Part shown: positions 15,434 to 23,361 of the stretch, one piece after another
Layout of the letters: each line of letters begins with the position of its first letter
Numbering within the stretch: the first letter of the stretch is position 1
Source of the DNA: an uncultured Clostridia bacterium
GTDB lineage: Bacteria > Bacillota > Clostridia > Oscillospirales > Acutalibacteraceae
NCBI GenBank assembly: GCA_947632045.1
Contig: CANRNQ010000008.1
Span: 1-64,000, forward strand
DNA: 64,000 nucleotides
Direction: 5' to 3'
Notes under the pieces: model-generated
The model's input: the letters and a program-made list of their open reading frames with translations, nothing else
The model's database searches: none
Told to the model about the DNA's origin: nothing
Program-made: the position numbers and the translations under genes

Positions 15434-16374
15434 ATCTCATCATCCCTTTCAAGAATCCTCGCAATAAGCGAACCCTCGTCACATATTGGATATTCTCTTA
15501 AAGTAAATAGTATGCCATCGCAGGGGGATGTGATTTTATCAAGAATCTCGCCTGTTAGCGGGTCTACTATATCACCTACATAATCACCTTTTTTTAGCTT
15601 TCCCCAGTGCTTTGTGGCAGGAATAAACACACCTGCCGAGGATGCGTTAATAAAATTAACCTCAAAATCCTCATCATATGATACTATAGATTCACACACC
15701 TTATTTACTTCACCCGTCCACATTCCAAGCTCTTTCATTGTGTTTAGAATGCCATCAACAAGCTGGTTACCGTAGCTTTTGGTAATTCTCATACCAACTC
15801 CCATTTCTACAACAAGAGTTGGTGTACCGATATCATTTAAAGAATATGCAAGGGTACTTTCAAGCACAGTAGCGGCACTATGCACCCAGATAAAATTGAC
15901 ATTCATCATTTTGGCAAGAGGAACAAGCTCGTCCTTGGTGAGCTCATTTATTCGTATCTGCGGAATTTCCATAAGGAATATATTGCTTGCATGAATATCA
16001 ACGCACAAAGCACTACCCTTAATATCCTCCACTATTTTATGTGCCAAATAATCAGCCATTATACCATTCTCTGAACCGGGGAATATTCTGTTCATATCAA
16101 GGTCAAAGGCCGGAATACCTCTTGTTATAGAGTCTATGCCTAATGGATTAAGCGCCGGGTATATATCAACAATACCTTTCAGACACTCCGGATTGTTCTT
16201 TATTCTTCGGTTAAGCTCGTAGCAGATATACTGACCCTCAAGCTCATCTCCATGAGTACCCGTTACAATACTGATTCTTTTTTCGTTGCCCGTAGGATTC
16301 AGCGGCACTATTCTCTCTTTTTTTATAACCAATTCCTCGTCAATTGGAAGATTTACTGACGCTACCTTTATCAT
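15430..16374 (-). CDS. Succinylglutamate desuccinylase/aspartoacylase-family protein (A)
   Basis: This copy keeps the zinc-site motif TGTHGDELEG, the DIHASNIF histidine region and VVEMGVGMRI with a likely catalytic Glu, followed by the family's C-terminal barrel (ASSAGVFIPATKHWGKLKKG). The family removes N-acyl groups from amino acids. I moved the start from 16476 to ATG 16374 because AAGGAGT lies before it and the upstream extension runs through a terminator. With gene B it forms a two-gene operon beside the ATP-grasp module. Confidence 0.82.
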   Translation of the reverse strand: MIKVASVNLPIDEELVIKKERIVPLNPTGNEKRISIVTGTHGDELEGQYICYELNRRIKNNPECLKGIVDIYPALNPLGIDSITRGIPAFDLDMNRIFPGSENGIMADYLAHKIVEDIKGSALCVDIHASNIFLMEIPQIRINELTKDELVPLAKMMNVNFIWVHSAATVLESTLAYSLNDIGTPTLVVEMGVGMRITKSYGNQLVDGILNTMKELGMWTGEVNKVCESIVSYDEDFEVNFINASSAGVFIPATKHWGKLKKGDYVGDIVDPLTGEILDKITSPCDGILFTLREYPICDEGSLIARILERDDEI

Positions 16375-16400
16375 CTTTCTACTCCTTATAAATATAGTAA

Positions 16401-16428
16401 ATAAAAAGCAGAGGGTGTGCCTCTGCTT
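16401..16428 (-). terminator. Terminator after the transglutaminase-like gene
   Basis: The 9-bp perfect stem AAGCAGAGG/CCTCTGCTT is followed by TTTTTATTT on the minus strand. It lies between the transglutaminase-like stop and the next gene, so it either ends the first transcript or partly attenuates readthrough. Confidence 0.8.
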
Positions 16429-16453
16429 AAGTAAACTAAAAGCGGATGCATTT

Positions 16454-17245
16454 TTATGCGGTATGCTGTGTAACAAGAACAGATATTGTCTGCTGCTGTA
16501 AAGCTGAGTCCTTAAATATACCTTTGTTTACACTGCAATCTGCTGCATCTCTACCTGAGGATATTTTAATGTAATTTTTGTCAACTAATAGATTATTTGT
16601 CGGATCAAAGCCATACCATCTTTTATTCGAGAGCACCTCAACCCATGCATGAGTTTCACCCTCCCCGGATATCATTCCTACACAATATCTTGTTGGAATA
16701 TTGCGAAGTCTCAGAAGCGAAAGCATTATGTGTGAATAATCCTGACAAACCCCACACCTATTCTTTAACGCATACTCGGCTGTTGTCCCAACATCAGTTG
16801 AGCCTTTTTTGTATTTCATATCCTCGTGAAGTCTTCGCATTATATCAAGCGCGGTATTGTAGTTGTTTTCCAAATCAACATTCAAGCTTTCGCTGTAATT
16901 ATTTATGCACTCATAAGGCATGGTAAGCTTTGTCTGATATTTGAAAATGCCGTTCTGCACTTCATCTTCGCCTGTATCTTCAAATATTTCCATATCGGTA
17001 ATAGCAGTACCTGCGACCTCTACATCAAATTTGTTGTGTTCTGAAAATATACTGCCGCTCAGCACAATGTTGCCAAAGGAATCATAATGTGTGGTGAAAT
17101 TTTCTTCGCTGTTTATTTTAATGCCTATACTTTCAACTATCTGTCTTTGATTGTTGCAGGGAACACATTTTAAGGTAAAGTGGTGGTCTATAATATCTGT
17201 ACTGAAATCATTATGAAGTTTATAAGTAAAATCTAATTTATTGAT
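16454..17245 (-). CDS. Transglutaminase-like cysteine-peptidase-fold protein
   Basis: The transglutaminase core is clear: CGVCQDYSHI (nucleophile Cys), GETHAWVEV (His) and GFDPTNN (Asp). The N-terminal beta domain (DHHFTLKCVP) is the type found in proteins that travel with alpha-E and circularly permuted ATP-grasp genes. The ORF-track start at 17293 is a TTG inside a good promoter, so it is unlikely. A Shine-Dalgarno GAGAGG at 17260-17255 is followed nine bases later by an in-frame ATC (17245), with an ATT at 17251 and no in-frame ATG, GTG or TTG nearby. A rare AUC/AUU start, or a point mutation, is implied. Confidence 0.8.
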   Translation of the reverse strand: MNKLDFTYKLHNDFSTDIIDHHFTLKCVPCNNQRQIVESIGIKINSEENFTTHYDSFGNIVLSGSIFSEHNKFDVEVAGTAITDMEIFEDTGEDEVQNGIFKYQTKLTMPYECINNYSESLNVDLENNYNTALDIMRRLHEDMKYKKGSTDVGTTAEYALKNRCGVCQDYSHIMLSLLRLRNIPTRYCVGMISGEGETHAWVEVLSNKRWYGFDPTNNLLVDKNYIKISSGRDAADCSVNKGIFKDSALQQQTISVLVTQHTA

Positions 17246-17284
17246 AAAAATCTTCCTCTCATATTTGAAGGTTAAATATATCTT

Positions 17285-17313
17285 ATTATACAACTAAAAC
17301 ACCGGCAATTCAA
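17285..17313 (-). promoter_or_regulatory. Internal promoter for the transglutaminase-like gene
   Basis: TTGAAT (17313-17308), a 17-base spacer and a perfect TATAAT (17290-17285) lie in the gap after the alpha-E gene. The annotated TTG start overlaps the -10 box, so translation must begin further in. Confidence 0.6.
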
Positions 17314-17336
17314 ATATGCAGAGACTATAATTTCGG

Positions 17337-18002
17337 CTATTCAAACAATTTGTAAAACAACAGCTTGCCAATGCTGTAATCAAAGTTAGGTTCTTGAAGC
17401 ATAGTTTTCAGTGTATCAAGAGCAATGGCGTTATGCTTCATGCCTATTTCATTTATTCGATTTTCCATTTTGGTAATTTCTCGGTAAATCACGTCTGTTG
17501 GTTTATCAATACTTAAATATAGATAAACCCTTTCAATTCGTTTACCGGCTCTGAGGGCGGCCTTTATTATCTGGTCATCCACCCTGTCATCCACACAACC
17601 CCAAAAGCCCATAATATGATCTACAACCGAATACAAATCCCAAACAGATGAATCTTTACTTTTTGCCCTCTGCATATCGTAAATTGCAAGCTGAATATAT
17701 GCCATGGTTTCGGTATCAATGTAATCACGCATAACAACTGCATTATCATAGGCTCTGTTAAGATTGCTTATTATTGAATTATAGTTGTTTTCGTTGTATG
17801 GAAAATCCTCAATAAAGTGCTTTGCATCATTGTAAACTTCCGGAATATCAATTCTTTTACACAAGTCCTTGTAAAAGGTATCATTTCCGTCTATGTAAGT
17901 ATCTAACCCCTCAAAGAAAATATGAATGGTGGAATTCACCCTTTCCGTGTATCGTCCAAGCCAGACAAGCCTGTCAAGATTTTCTAATGTGATAATACCC
18001 AT
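17337..18002 (-). CDS. Alpha-E domain protein (DUF403)
   Basis: An all-helical protein of 221 residues opening with the family hallmark ENLDRLVWLGRYTERVN, followed by paired helices such as VVMRDYIDTETMAYIQLA. Its function is unknown. In many genomes it is inseparable from circularly permuted ATP-grasp and transglutaminase-like genes and is predicted to serve peptide-bond formation. Here its start overlaps the ATP-grasp gene's end by 19 bases, implying coupled translation. Confidence 0.87.
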   Translation of the reverse strand: MGIITLENLDRLVWLGRYTERVNSTIHIFFEGLDTYIDGNDTFYKDLCKRIDIPEVYNDAKHFIEDFPYNENNYNSIISNLNRAYDNAVVMRDYIDTETMAYIQLAIYDMQRAKSKDSSVWDLYSVVDHIMGFWGCVDDRVDDQIIKAALRAGKRIERVYLYLSIDKPTDVIYREITKMENRINEIGMKHNAIALDTLKTMLQEPNFDYSIGKLLFYKLFE

Positions 18003-19297
18003 GTATCTTTAAATCCTCCTCCTTGAGAGCTGTTTACTATAAATGAATCAGGTATTCTTGAAAATCGTGTCAATCCGGACTTCCATACCTTAACATCTTT
18101 GCCATACAAAACAAAAGCTCGCAGGTCTGCTTTTCGTGGCACACGCTCTCCGTTTTCAAAAATATCTATATCCTTAAAGTCTATAACCTCTTGAGCAATA
18201 AATCTTCTTGGCTCAGATTTAATCATTGCAATAAACGTTTCTTTTTCTTCCTTTGTCAGCTTGCTGCCAAAAACAACACCGTATCCACCAGCCTCTGCAA
18301 CATCCTTAATAACCAGATTGTCAAAGTTATCGAGCACATATTTTCTGTCGTCCTCAAAGAAAGGAAGATAGGTCGGCGCATTATTTGTCAGACAATCTTC
18401 ACCCAGATAATACTTAATCATCTTAGGCACAAAATAATAGATACCCTTATCATCAGCAATACCGTTACCGGGGGCATTCAGCAGAGCTACATTGCCCTTT
18501 TTGTAGGCGGTAAATATGTGTGGGATACCAATCAAGCTATCCTCCTGAAAAGTCATTGGATCAAGGTATTCGTCACTGATTCTTCTGTAAACAGCTCCAA
18601 CTCTCTGTTTTTTACCATTGTATCCCAGATGGTAAAGATTATCATTTTCAACCACGAGGTCACTTCCTGTACACAGAACAGCACCTGTTTGCTCCGCAAG
18701 GTAGCTATGCTCAAAGAATGCGGCATTGTATCTGCCGGGTGTAAGAATGACATTAATTCCACCCTTGTTTACATAGTTCATTGTTTCCCGAAGCAAATCT
18801 GCGTAATCTCGGTTATCCTCGATTGAATTTCTGATAAAGGTTTCCGGTGAGCTTCTGCGGCAAAATTTTCTGGCAATCATAGGATATGATGCACCGGAAG
18901 GTACTCTTAAATTATCCTCTAAAATATACCACTTACCATCCTTGCCCTCTACCAAATCTATTCCGGAGATATGACTAAAAATATCTTTTGGCGGACATAT
19001 CCCATCGCACTGCTTCAAAAATCCCTTTGCTGAATACACAAACTCCTCCGGAATAATTCCATCCCTTACAATACTTTTCGCTCCATAAATATCCTTTAAA
19101 AACAGGTTGAGTGCAGTTACTCTTTGTTGCAGTCCCTTTTCAAGCATATCAAAATCTGATTTTGTAATTACTCTCGGTACAGGGTCAAACGGAAAAAGTT
19201 GTTCGTTAAATATTCCGTTTTTATAAATGCCAAACTTTACTCCATAACGAGCCAAAAGCTCATTTACGGTATCGGCGTAACTGTACAAAGCTTCCAT
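17984..19297 (-). CDS. Circularly permuted type-2 ATP-grasp protein (DUF404/DUF407)
   Basis: The 437-residue protein shows the permuted ATP-grasp features: an N-terminal helical lead (QRVTALNLFLKDIYG), GKWYILEDNLRVPSGASY, a glycine-rich loop in VIKDVAEAGGYGVVFG, and RRFIAQEVIDF near the nucleotide site, with DLRAFVLYG and RFSRIPDSFIVNSSQGGG at the end. The family is predicted to ligate a carboxylate to an amine using ATP, but substrates are unknown. GAAAAGGAGG precedes the ATG. It heads the module and follows a short leader with a terminator-like hairpin. Confidence 0.88.
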   Translation of the reverse strand: MEALYSYADTVNELLARYGVKFGIYKNGIFNEQLFPFDPVPRVITKSDFDMLEKGLQQRVTALNLFLKDIYGAKSIVRDGIIPEEFVYSAKGFLKQCDGICPPKDIFSHISGIDLVEGKDGKWYILEDNLRVPSGASYPMIARKFCRRSSPETFIRNSIEDNRDYADLLRETMNYVNKGGINVILTPGRYNAAFFEHSYLAEQTGAVLCTGSDLVVENDNLYHLGYNGKKQRVGAVYRRISDEYLDPMTFQEDSLIGIPHIFTAYKKGNVALLNAPGNGIADDKGIYYFVPKMIKYYLGEDCLTNNAPTYLPFFEDDRKYVLDNFDNLVIKDVAEAGGYGVVFGSKLTKEEKETFIAMIKSEPRRFIAQEVIDFKDIDIFENGERVPRKADLRAFVLYGKDVKVWKSGLTRFSRIPDSFIVNSSQGGGFKDTWVLSH

Positions 19298-19320
19298 AAT
19301 TCTTCCTCCTTTTCACATAT

Positions 19321-19367
19321 AAATAAAAAGGCGACGGACAAGAAAGTATGAACATCCTTGTCCGTCG
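19321..19367 (-). terminator. Terminator-like hairpin at the 5' end of the ATP-grasp transcript
   Basis: An 11-bp perfect stem (CGACGGACAAG / CTTGTCCGTCG) followed by CCTTTTTATTT on the minus strand lies between the promoter at 19,378 and the ATP-grasp start. It begins only a few bases after the expected transcription start. It is either an attenuator or a 5' stabilising stem. Confidence 0.7.
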
Positions 19368-19377
19368 TTATGTAAGT

Positions 19378-19406
19378 ATAATATCATTTCGCAGATGAAA
19401 AGTCAA
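19378..19406 (-). promoter_or_regulatory. Promoter of the ATP-grasp/alpha-E module
   Basis: TTGACT (19406-19401), a 17-base spacer and TATTAT (19383-19378), one of the best sigma-A promoters in the window. It shares the TTGACTTTT start and TGATATT end with the pyrimidine-operon promoter. Confidence 0.7.
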
Positions 19407-19968
19407 GAAATTTGCAAGATTTATATCGTTTCCTGCAACGCTCAAAAGAATTATTAAGATTATCTCAATTATAATATGAATTATTGCATGATTTTCATTA
19501 TATTCTTGCATATTTTGATGCTTGTTGATAATGCAGGTTATTCTGTTTCATTAATATGGATTTGAAGCTTTTGTTCTTTTCTTTTACTATAATTTCATTA
19601 ATCAGCAGTCTTATATTTGCATCACTTATAGCCCCTCTTCAATGATTTGTTCAATAAGTTCAATGATACTCTTTCATTGCTCACAGCGAATATTGTCAGC
19701 CCGGCAAAGATAATAATGCTAACGAGGAAACATTAAGCAAGCTGACAAAAGAAAGCCTTGAAAAAAGCACGACGGCAAGGTGAGTGAAAATTCTCCTTGC
19801 CGTCGCTCTTTAAAATTGAGGCAAATGTAATATCTGTATCTTATTTGTAATTCTCCCTTATGCTATTATTCTACGAAGAAATTAAAAGAATCACAAATGT
19901 GCGAGTGAGAAATGTGTGTAACTGCCGATAAAACCTATATGAAAATAAGTCCGTTATTGACACTCGTA
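19407..19968. other. AT-rich gene-poor right end of the island
   Basis: No intact gene is visible. A short in-frame remnant (19667-19783, plus strand; ends NEETLSKLTKESLEK...) stops just inside a strong terminator hairpin, GACGGCAAGG/CCTTGCCGTC (19771-19804), followed by GCTCTTTAAAA. This looks like the 3' stump of a lost gene and its terminator, as expected at the edge of an inserted element. I see nothing further in 19812-19968. Confidence 0.45.
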
Positions 19969-20000
19969 CAAAAAAGAAATCGGCCGCGCTGCGGTCGTTT
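19969..20000 (+). repeat. Attachment-type direct repeat, copy 3 (island right edge)
   Basis: It repeats the post-tRNA part of copies 1 and 2: an A-run, GAAATCGGCCGCGCTGCGG and TCGTTT, but without the tRNA end. Left of it the DNA is AT-rich island sequence; right of it the GC-richer core begins at once. Read on the minus strand, the same hairpin followed by ATTTCTTTTTT terminates the SDR gene. Confidence 0.7.
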
Positions 20001-20006
20001 TTTTCA

Positions 20007-20741
20007 TTAAATTACAAAACCGCCGTTTACACCGAGCACCTGCCCCGTTATAAACGAGGCGCGCTCGCCTGCCAAAAACACTGCGGCGTTCGCTATATCC
20101 TCCGGAGAGCCGAGCCGCTGAATGGGGGTTTCCTCCTTCAGAGCCTCAAGCTCCTCCTCGGTGTACTCCCCGAGCATATCTGTTTTTATCACTCCGGGAG
20201 CTATCGCGTTCACCCTTATGCCGCTCAGAGAAACCTCCTTTGCAAGCGCCTTTGTCAAGCCGATAACGCCCGCCTTTGCCGCCGAATAAGCGACCTCGCA
20301 GCTCGCGCCGATTTGCCCCCACATGGAGCTTATGTTTATTATACAGCCCTTGTGCCGTCTTATCATATGGGGCAAAACGGTTCGGCAGTAATTGTAGCAG
20401 CCGGTGAGATTTGTCGATATTATTTTATTCCAATCTTCGGGCGACACGTCGGTAAAAAGCGCGGTTGAGGAAATCGCCGCGTTATTTACAAGAATGTCTA
20501 TTTGTTTGAAGCGCCTCATAACGCTATCGACGACATTTACCGCACCGTCATAGCTTTTAACGTCCGCCTTAAAGGAAACGGCGCTTGCGCCGAGCCGCTT
20601 TGCGCGGCTTACTACGTCCTCGGCACAGTCTGTGCGCTCGTTATATGTTATAGCTAAGTCATAGCCCTCCTCAGCAAGAGCAAGAGCCACAGCCGCTCCT
20701 ATTCCCCGTGAGCCACCCGTTACTATCGCGCATTTTGACAT
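20007..20741 (-). CDS. SDR-family oxidoreductase (3-oxoacyl-ACP reductase-like)
   Basis: A classical short-chain dehydrogenase of about 245 residues: cofactor motif TGGSRGIG, NNAA, the catalytic serine in NISSMWGQ, YSAAK with the Tyr/Lys pair, and a C-terminal GQVLGVNGG. It resembles FabG but a lone gene could serve other substrates. The start is moved from 20906 to ATG 20741, where GGGAG precedes the codon. It is the first core gene after the island and shares its terminator with the attachment repeat. Confidence 0.85.
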   Translation of the reverse strand: MSKCAIVTGGSRGIGAAVALALAEEGYDLAITYNERTDCAEDVVSRAKRLGASAVSFKADVKSYDGAVNVVDSVMRRFKQIDILVNNAAISSTALFTDVSPEDWNKIISTNLTGCYNYCRTVLPHMIRRHKGCIINISSMWGQIGASCEVAYSAAKAGVIGLTKALAKEVSLSGIRVNAIAPGVIKTDMLGEYTEEELEALKEETPIQRLGSPEDIANAAVFLAGERASFITGQVLGVNGGFVI

Positions 20742-21033
20742 ATTTTTTCTCTCCCTTTTAAGCGACGCGCGCCGTTTGTCTATGAGCCATGTTTTAACAG
20801 GATAAAAATAAAAGTTTTTGCCCGCCTTTTTCCAAAAGGCGGCAGAGGAGAAGGGGGCAGCGCCCCTTGTCGCAGTCCGCAGGCCGCGAAATTCCCCGCG
20901 TTTCAAAGCGCAGGAGAAGTGAGAAGCCCTCGCCGGTTGCTCCCAAAAAAGTAGAGTTCCTTGTAAAACTAATCAAGGCTGATATATCCTTTTTAAGAAT
21001 TTGTGCGCGCCGCTTTAAACGGCGCGCAATTTT
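20742..21033. other. Intergenic region between SDR and sirtuin genes
   Basis: No gene is seen. Around 21,000-21,033 an inverted repeat GCGCGCCG...CGGCGCGC with a following T-run probably terminates the sirtuin-side transcript or its neighbour. The rest is low-information GC-rich sequence. Confidence 0.4.
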
Positions 21034-21762
21034 TTATTTTACTTGCCCTCTTATCTGCCCGAGCACCTCGCCTATCGGCTCGCGTATGACGAGGTCGGCG
21101 CGACTGTCAAACGGGGTTTTCGACTTGTTTATCAGCACAAGATGCTTTCCCCTGAAATAGTTCACAAAGCCCGCGGCGGGATATACGTTGAGCGAGGTTC
21201 CTCCGACAATTAAAAGCTCCGCGCCCATTATCGCGCTCACGCTCTCCTCTATCGTCTGCTCGCACAGGCCCTCCTCGTATAAAACCACATCGGGCTTTAT
21301 CCGCCCTCCGCATTCGCACCTCGGCACTGTGCTGCTGTCTTTTATTGCCTCAAGCCCGTAGAATCTGCGGCAATCCTCGCAGTAATTTCTGAGCACCGAG
21401 CCGTGCAGCTCCAGTACACGCTTGCTGCCTGCCGCCTGATGCAGGCCGTCTATATTCTGCGTTATAACCGCCTTGAGCTTTCCTTCGCGCTCAAGTGCGG
21501 CGAGCGCAAGGTGAGCCGCGTTTGGCCTGGCGTTGGGATAGAGCATTTTATTTCGGTAAAACCTGAAAAATTCCTCCGGATTTTTTTCATAAAAGGTATG
21601 GCTGAGTATGACCTCCGGAGGAAAGTCATACTGCTGATTATAGAGTCCGTCCGTGCTGCGGAAGTCCGGTATTCCGCTCTCAGTAGAAACACCGGCGCCG
21701 CCGAAAAAGACTATATTGTCGCTCTCGTCTATCCATTCTTTGAGCTGCTGTACTTCGTTCAT
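21034..21762 (-). CDS. cobB: NAD-dependent protein deacylase (sirtuin)
   Basis: A SIR2 protein of 242 residues: GAGVSTESGIPDFR, TQNIDGLHQ, the catalytic histidine in ELHGSVLRNYC, a zinc knuckle (CEDC and CECGG) and GTSLNVYPAAG. It removes acyl groups from lysines using NAD. Its ATG overlaps the stop of the metallopeptidase gene. The gene symbol follows the general bacterial name. Confidence 0.92.
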   Translation of the reverse strand: MNEVQQLKEWIDESDNIVFFGGAGVSTESGIPDFRSTDGLYNQQYDFPPEVILSHTFYEKNPEEFFRFYRNKMLYPNARPNAAHLALAALEREGKLKAVITQNIDGLHQAAGSKRVLELHGSVLRNYCEDCRRFYGLEAIKDSSTVPRCECGGRIKPDVVLYEEGLCEQTIEESVSAIMGAELLIVGGTSLNVYPAAGFVNYFRGKHLVLINKSKTPFDSRADLVIREPIGEVLGQIRGQVK

Positions 21763-22181
21763 TCTGTTTTCGCCTCTCCTTCGTCCGACTTCTGCTCGCG
21801 CAGCCTTTTTTCTCTCTCCTTCTTTCTGAGATATTCGGCTATTCTATCCTCGTCATATAGCACAAGGTCGCGGTAGCCCGCGAGCGTTTCGTTGTGGTGT
21901 CTAAGCTCATGCACAAGCACGCGCCTTAGCTGCTCATAGTAAAGCTCCCTTGGTCTGTTGCCGTAAATTTTAGCGAAGGAGCCGTAATATATTTTTATAA
22001 GTACGCCTATTGACGAGCGCGAGTATTCGCCCATTATGTAAAGGTCGTTGTCGACTGCCTTTGGGTGTATCTTGTACTGCGGCAGCAAAATGATGCCGCC
22101 GCTAAGCTCGCGGAACAACGGCTCCGGCAGCGTATCTGTTATCTCGTCAAGCATTTCCTTTGTTTCGTCAATGGTAAACAT
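21759..22181 (-). CDS. Small zincin-type metallopeptidase-family protein
   Basis: This 140-residue protein contains LVHELRHHNE, an HExxH zinc motif, in the compact one-domain layout of the bacterial 'metallopeptidase family protein' group. An acidic N-terminus and a highly charged C-terminal tail surround it. The substrate is unknown. It lies 11 bases after rpoD and is coupled to the sirtuin gene, so it is part of the same operon. Confidence 0.75.
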   Translation of the reverse strand: MFTIDETKEMLDEITDTLPEPLFRELSGGIILLPQYKIHPKAVDNDLYIMGEYSRSSIGVLIKIYYGSFAKIYGNRPRELYYEQLRRVLVHELRHHNETLAGYRDLVLYDEDRIAEYLRKKEREKRLREQKSDEGEAKTE

Positions 22182-22192
22182 TCAAAATCGCC

Positions 22193-23296
22193 TCAGTCCA
22201 GAAAATCCTTTAGCTTTTTGCTCCTGCTTGGGTGGCGCAGCTTTCTGAGCGCCTTCGCCTCGATCTGTCTTATTCTCTCTCTTGTAACGTCAAATTCCTT
22301 TCCTACCTCCTCGAGCGTCCTCGATCTGCCGTCCTCAAGCCCAAATCGCAGCCTCAAAACCTTTTCCTCCCTCGGCGTGAGCGTGTCCAGCACCTCGTCG
22401 AGCTGTTCCTTTAAAAGCGTATGCGAAGCCGCGTCCGCCGGCGCGGGAGCGTCGTCGTCCGGAATGAAGTCGCCGAGATGGCTGTCCTCTTCCTCGCCTA
22501 TCGGCGTTTCAAGCGACACCGGCTCCTGCGCGACCCTCATTATCTCCCTGACCTTGTCAACCGGCATATCAAGCACATCGGCGATTTCGTCGGCTGTCGG
22601 CTCATGTCCGTTTGTGTGCAAAAGCTGGCTCGACACCTTTTTCACCTTGTTTATCGTTTCAACCATATGAACCGGTATCCTTATCGTTCTCGCCTGGTCT
22701 GCTATCGCTCTTGTTATAGCCTGTCTTATCCACCATGTTGCATAGGTGGAAAATTTAAAGCCCTTTGTGTAGTCAAATTTTTCAACGGCCTTGATAAGTC
22801 CAAGATTTCCCTCTTGAATAAGATCCAAAAACTGCATACCTCTGCCGAGATAGCGCTTAGCTATGCTGACAACGAGTCTTAAGTTGGCCTCTGACAGGCG
22901 CTTTTTCGCCGCCGAATCTCCCTGCTTTATTTTTATTGCGAGCTCGACCTCTTCATCGGGAGAAAGAAGCGGAACTCTGCCTATTTCCTTTAAGTAAACC
23001 TTTACCGGATCGTCTATTGCGACGCTGTCGGCGTTTACGTCTTCAACGGCCTCATCTTCGACCTCTTTCTCGTCAATCTTGATATCCTCGATAGGAACGT
23101 CCTCAAAATCCTCGACTATAGTCACGTTCATTTGCTCGAGGCTGTCGTAGAGCTTTTCAATTTGATCCGGTTCAAAAACCACTTCGCCCATCGCGTCAAA
23201 GATTTCCTTTGTGCTTATCTCTCCTTTTGATTTGGCAAGATCTATTATCTCCTTAATGATAGTCTTTTTGTCCGGTGACGTCTGCAAAATAGCCAT
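22193..23296 (-). CDS. rpoD: RNA polymerase primary sigma factor
   Basis: All sigma-70 regions are present: [17 protein letters not shown] (region 1.2), the core-binding and -10 region around [13 protein letters not shown], region 3, and the C-terminal -35 helix [20 protein letters not shown]. At 367 residues it matches Firmicute SigA. The N-terminal 95 residues are acidic. It lies downstream of dnaG as in most Firmicutes. Confidence 0.97.
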   Translation of the reverse strand: MAILQTSPDKKTIIKEIIDLAKSKGEISTKEIFDAMGEVVFEPDQIEKLYDSLEQMNVTIVEDFEDVPIEDIKIDEKEVEDEAVEDVNADSVAIDDPVKVYLKEIGRVPLLSPDEEVELAIKIKQGDSAAKKRLSEANLRLVVSIAKRYLGRGMQFLDLIQEGNLGLIKAVEKFDYTKGFKFSTYATWWIRQAITRAIADQARTIRIPVHMVETINKVKKVSSQLLHTNGHEPTADEIADVLDMPVDKVREIMRVAQEPVSLETPIGEEEDSHLGDFIPDDDAPAPADAASHTLLKEQLDEVLDTLTPREEKVLRLRFGLEDGRSRTLEEVGKEFDVTRERIRQIEAKALRKLRHPSRSKKLKDFLD

Positions 23297-23361
23297 CTGT
23301 ATCTTTCCTTTCTTTCCCCGTGGTTTTTTCTGGCAGATCGCGTATACACGGGCTTATTCCC

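Noticed and set aside
2151-19297. Prophage or conjugation genes inside the metabolic island
   Set aside because: No integrase, relaxase, capsid or type IV secretion gene is present; mobility is argued only from repeats and composition.
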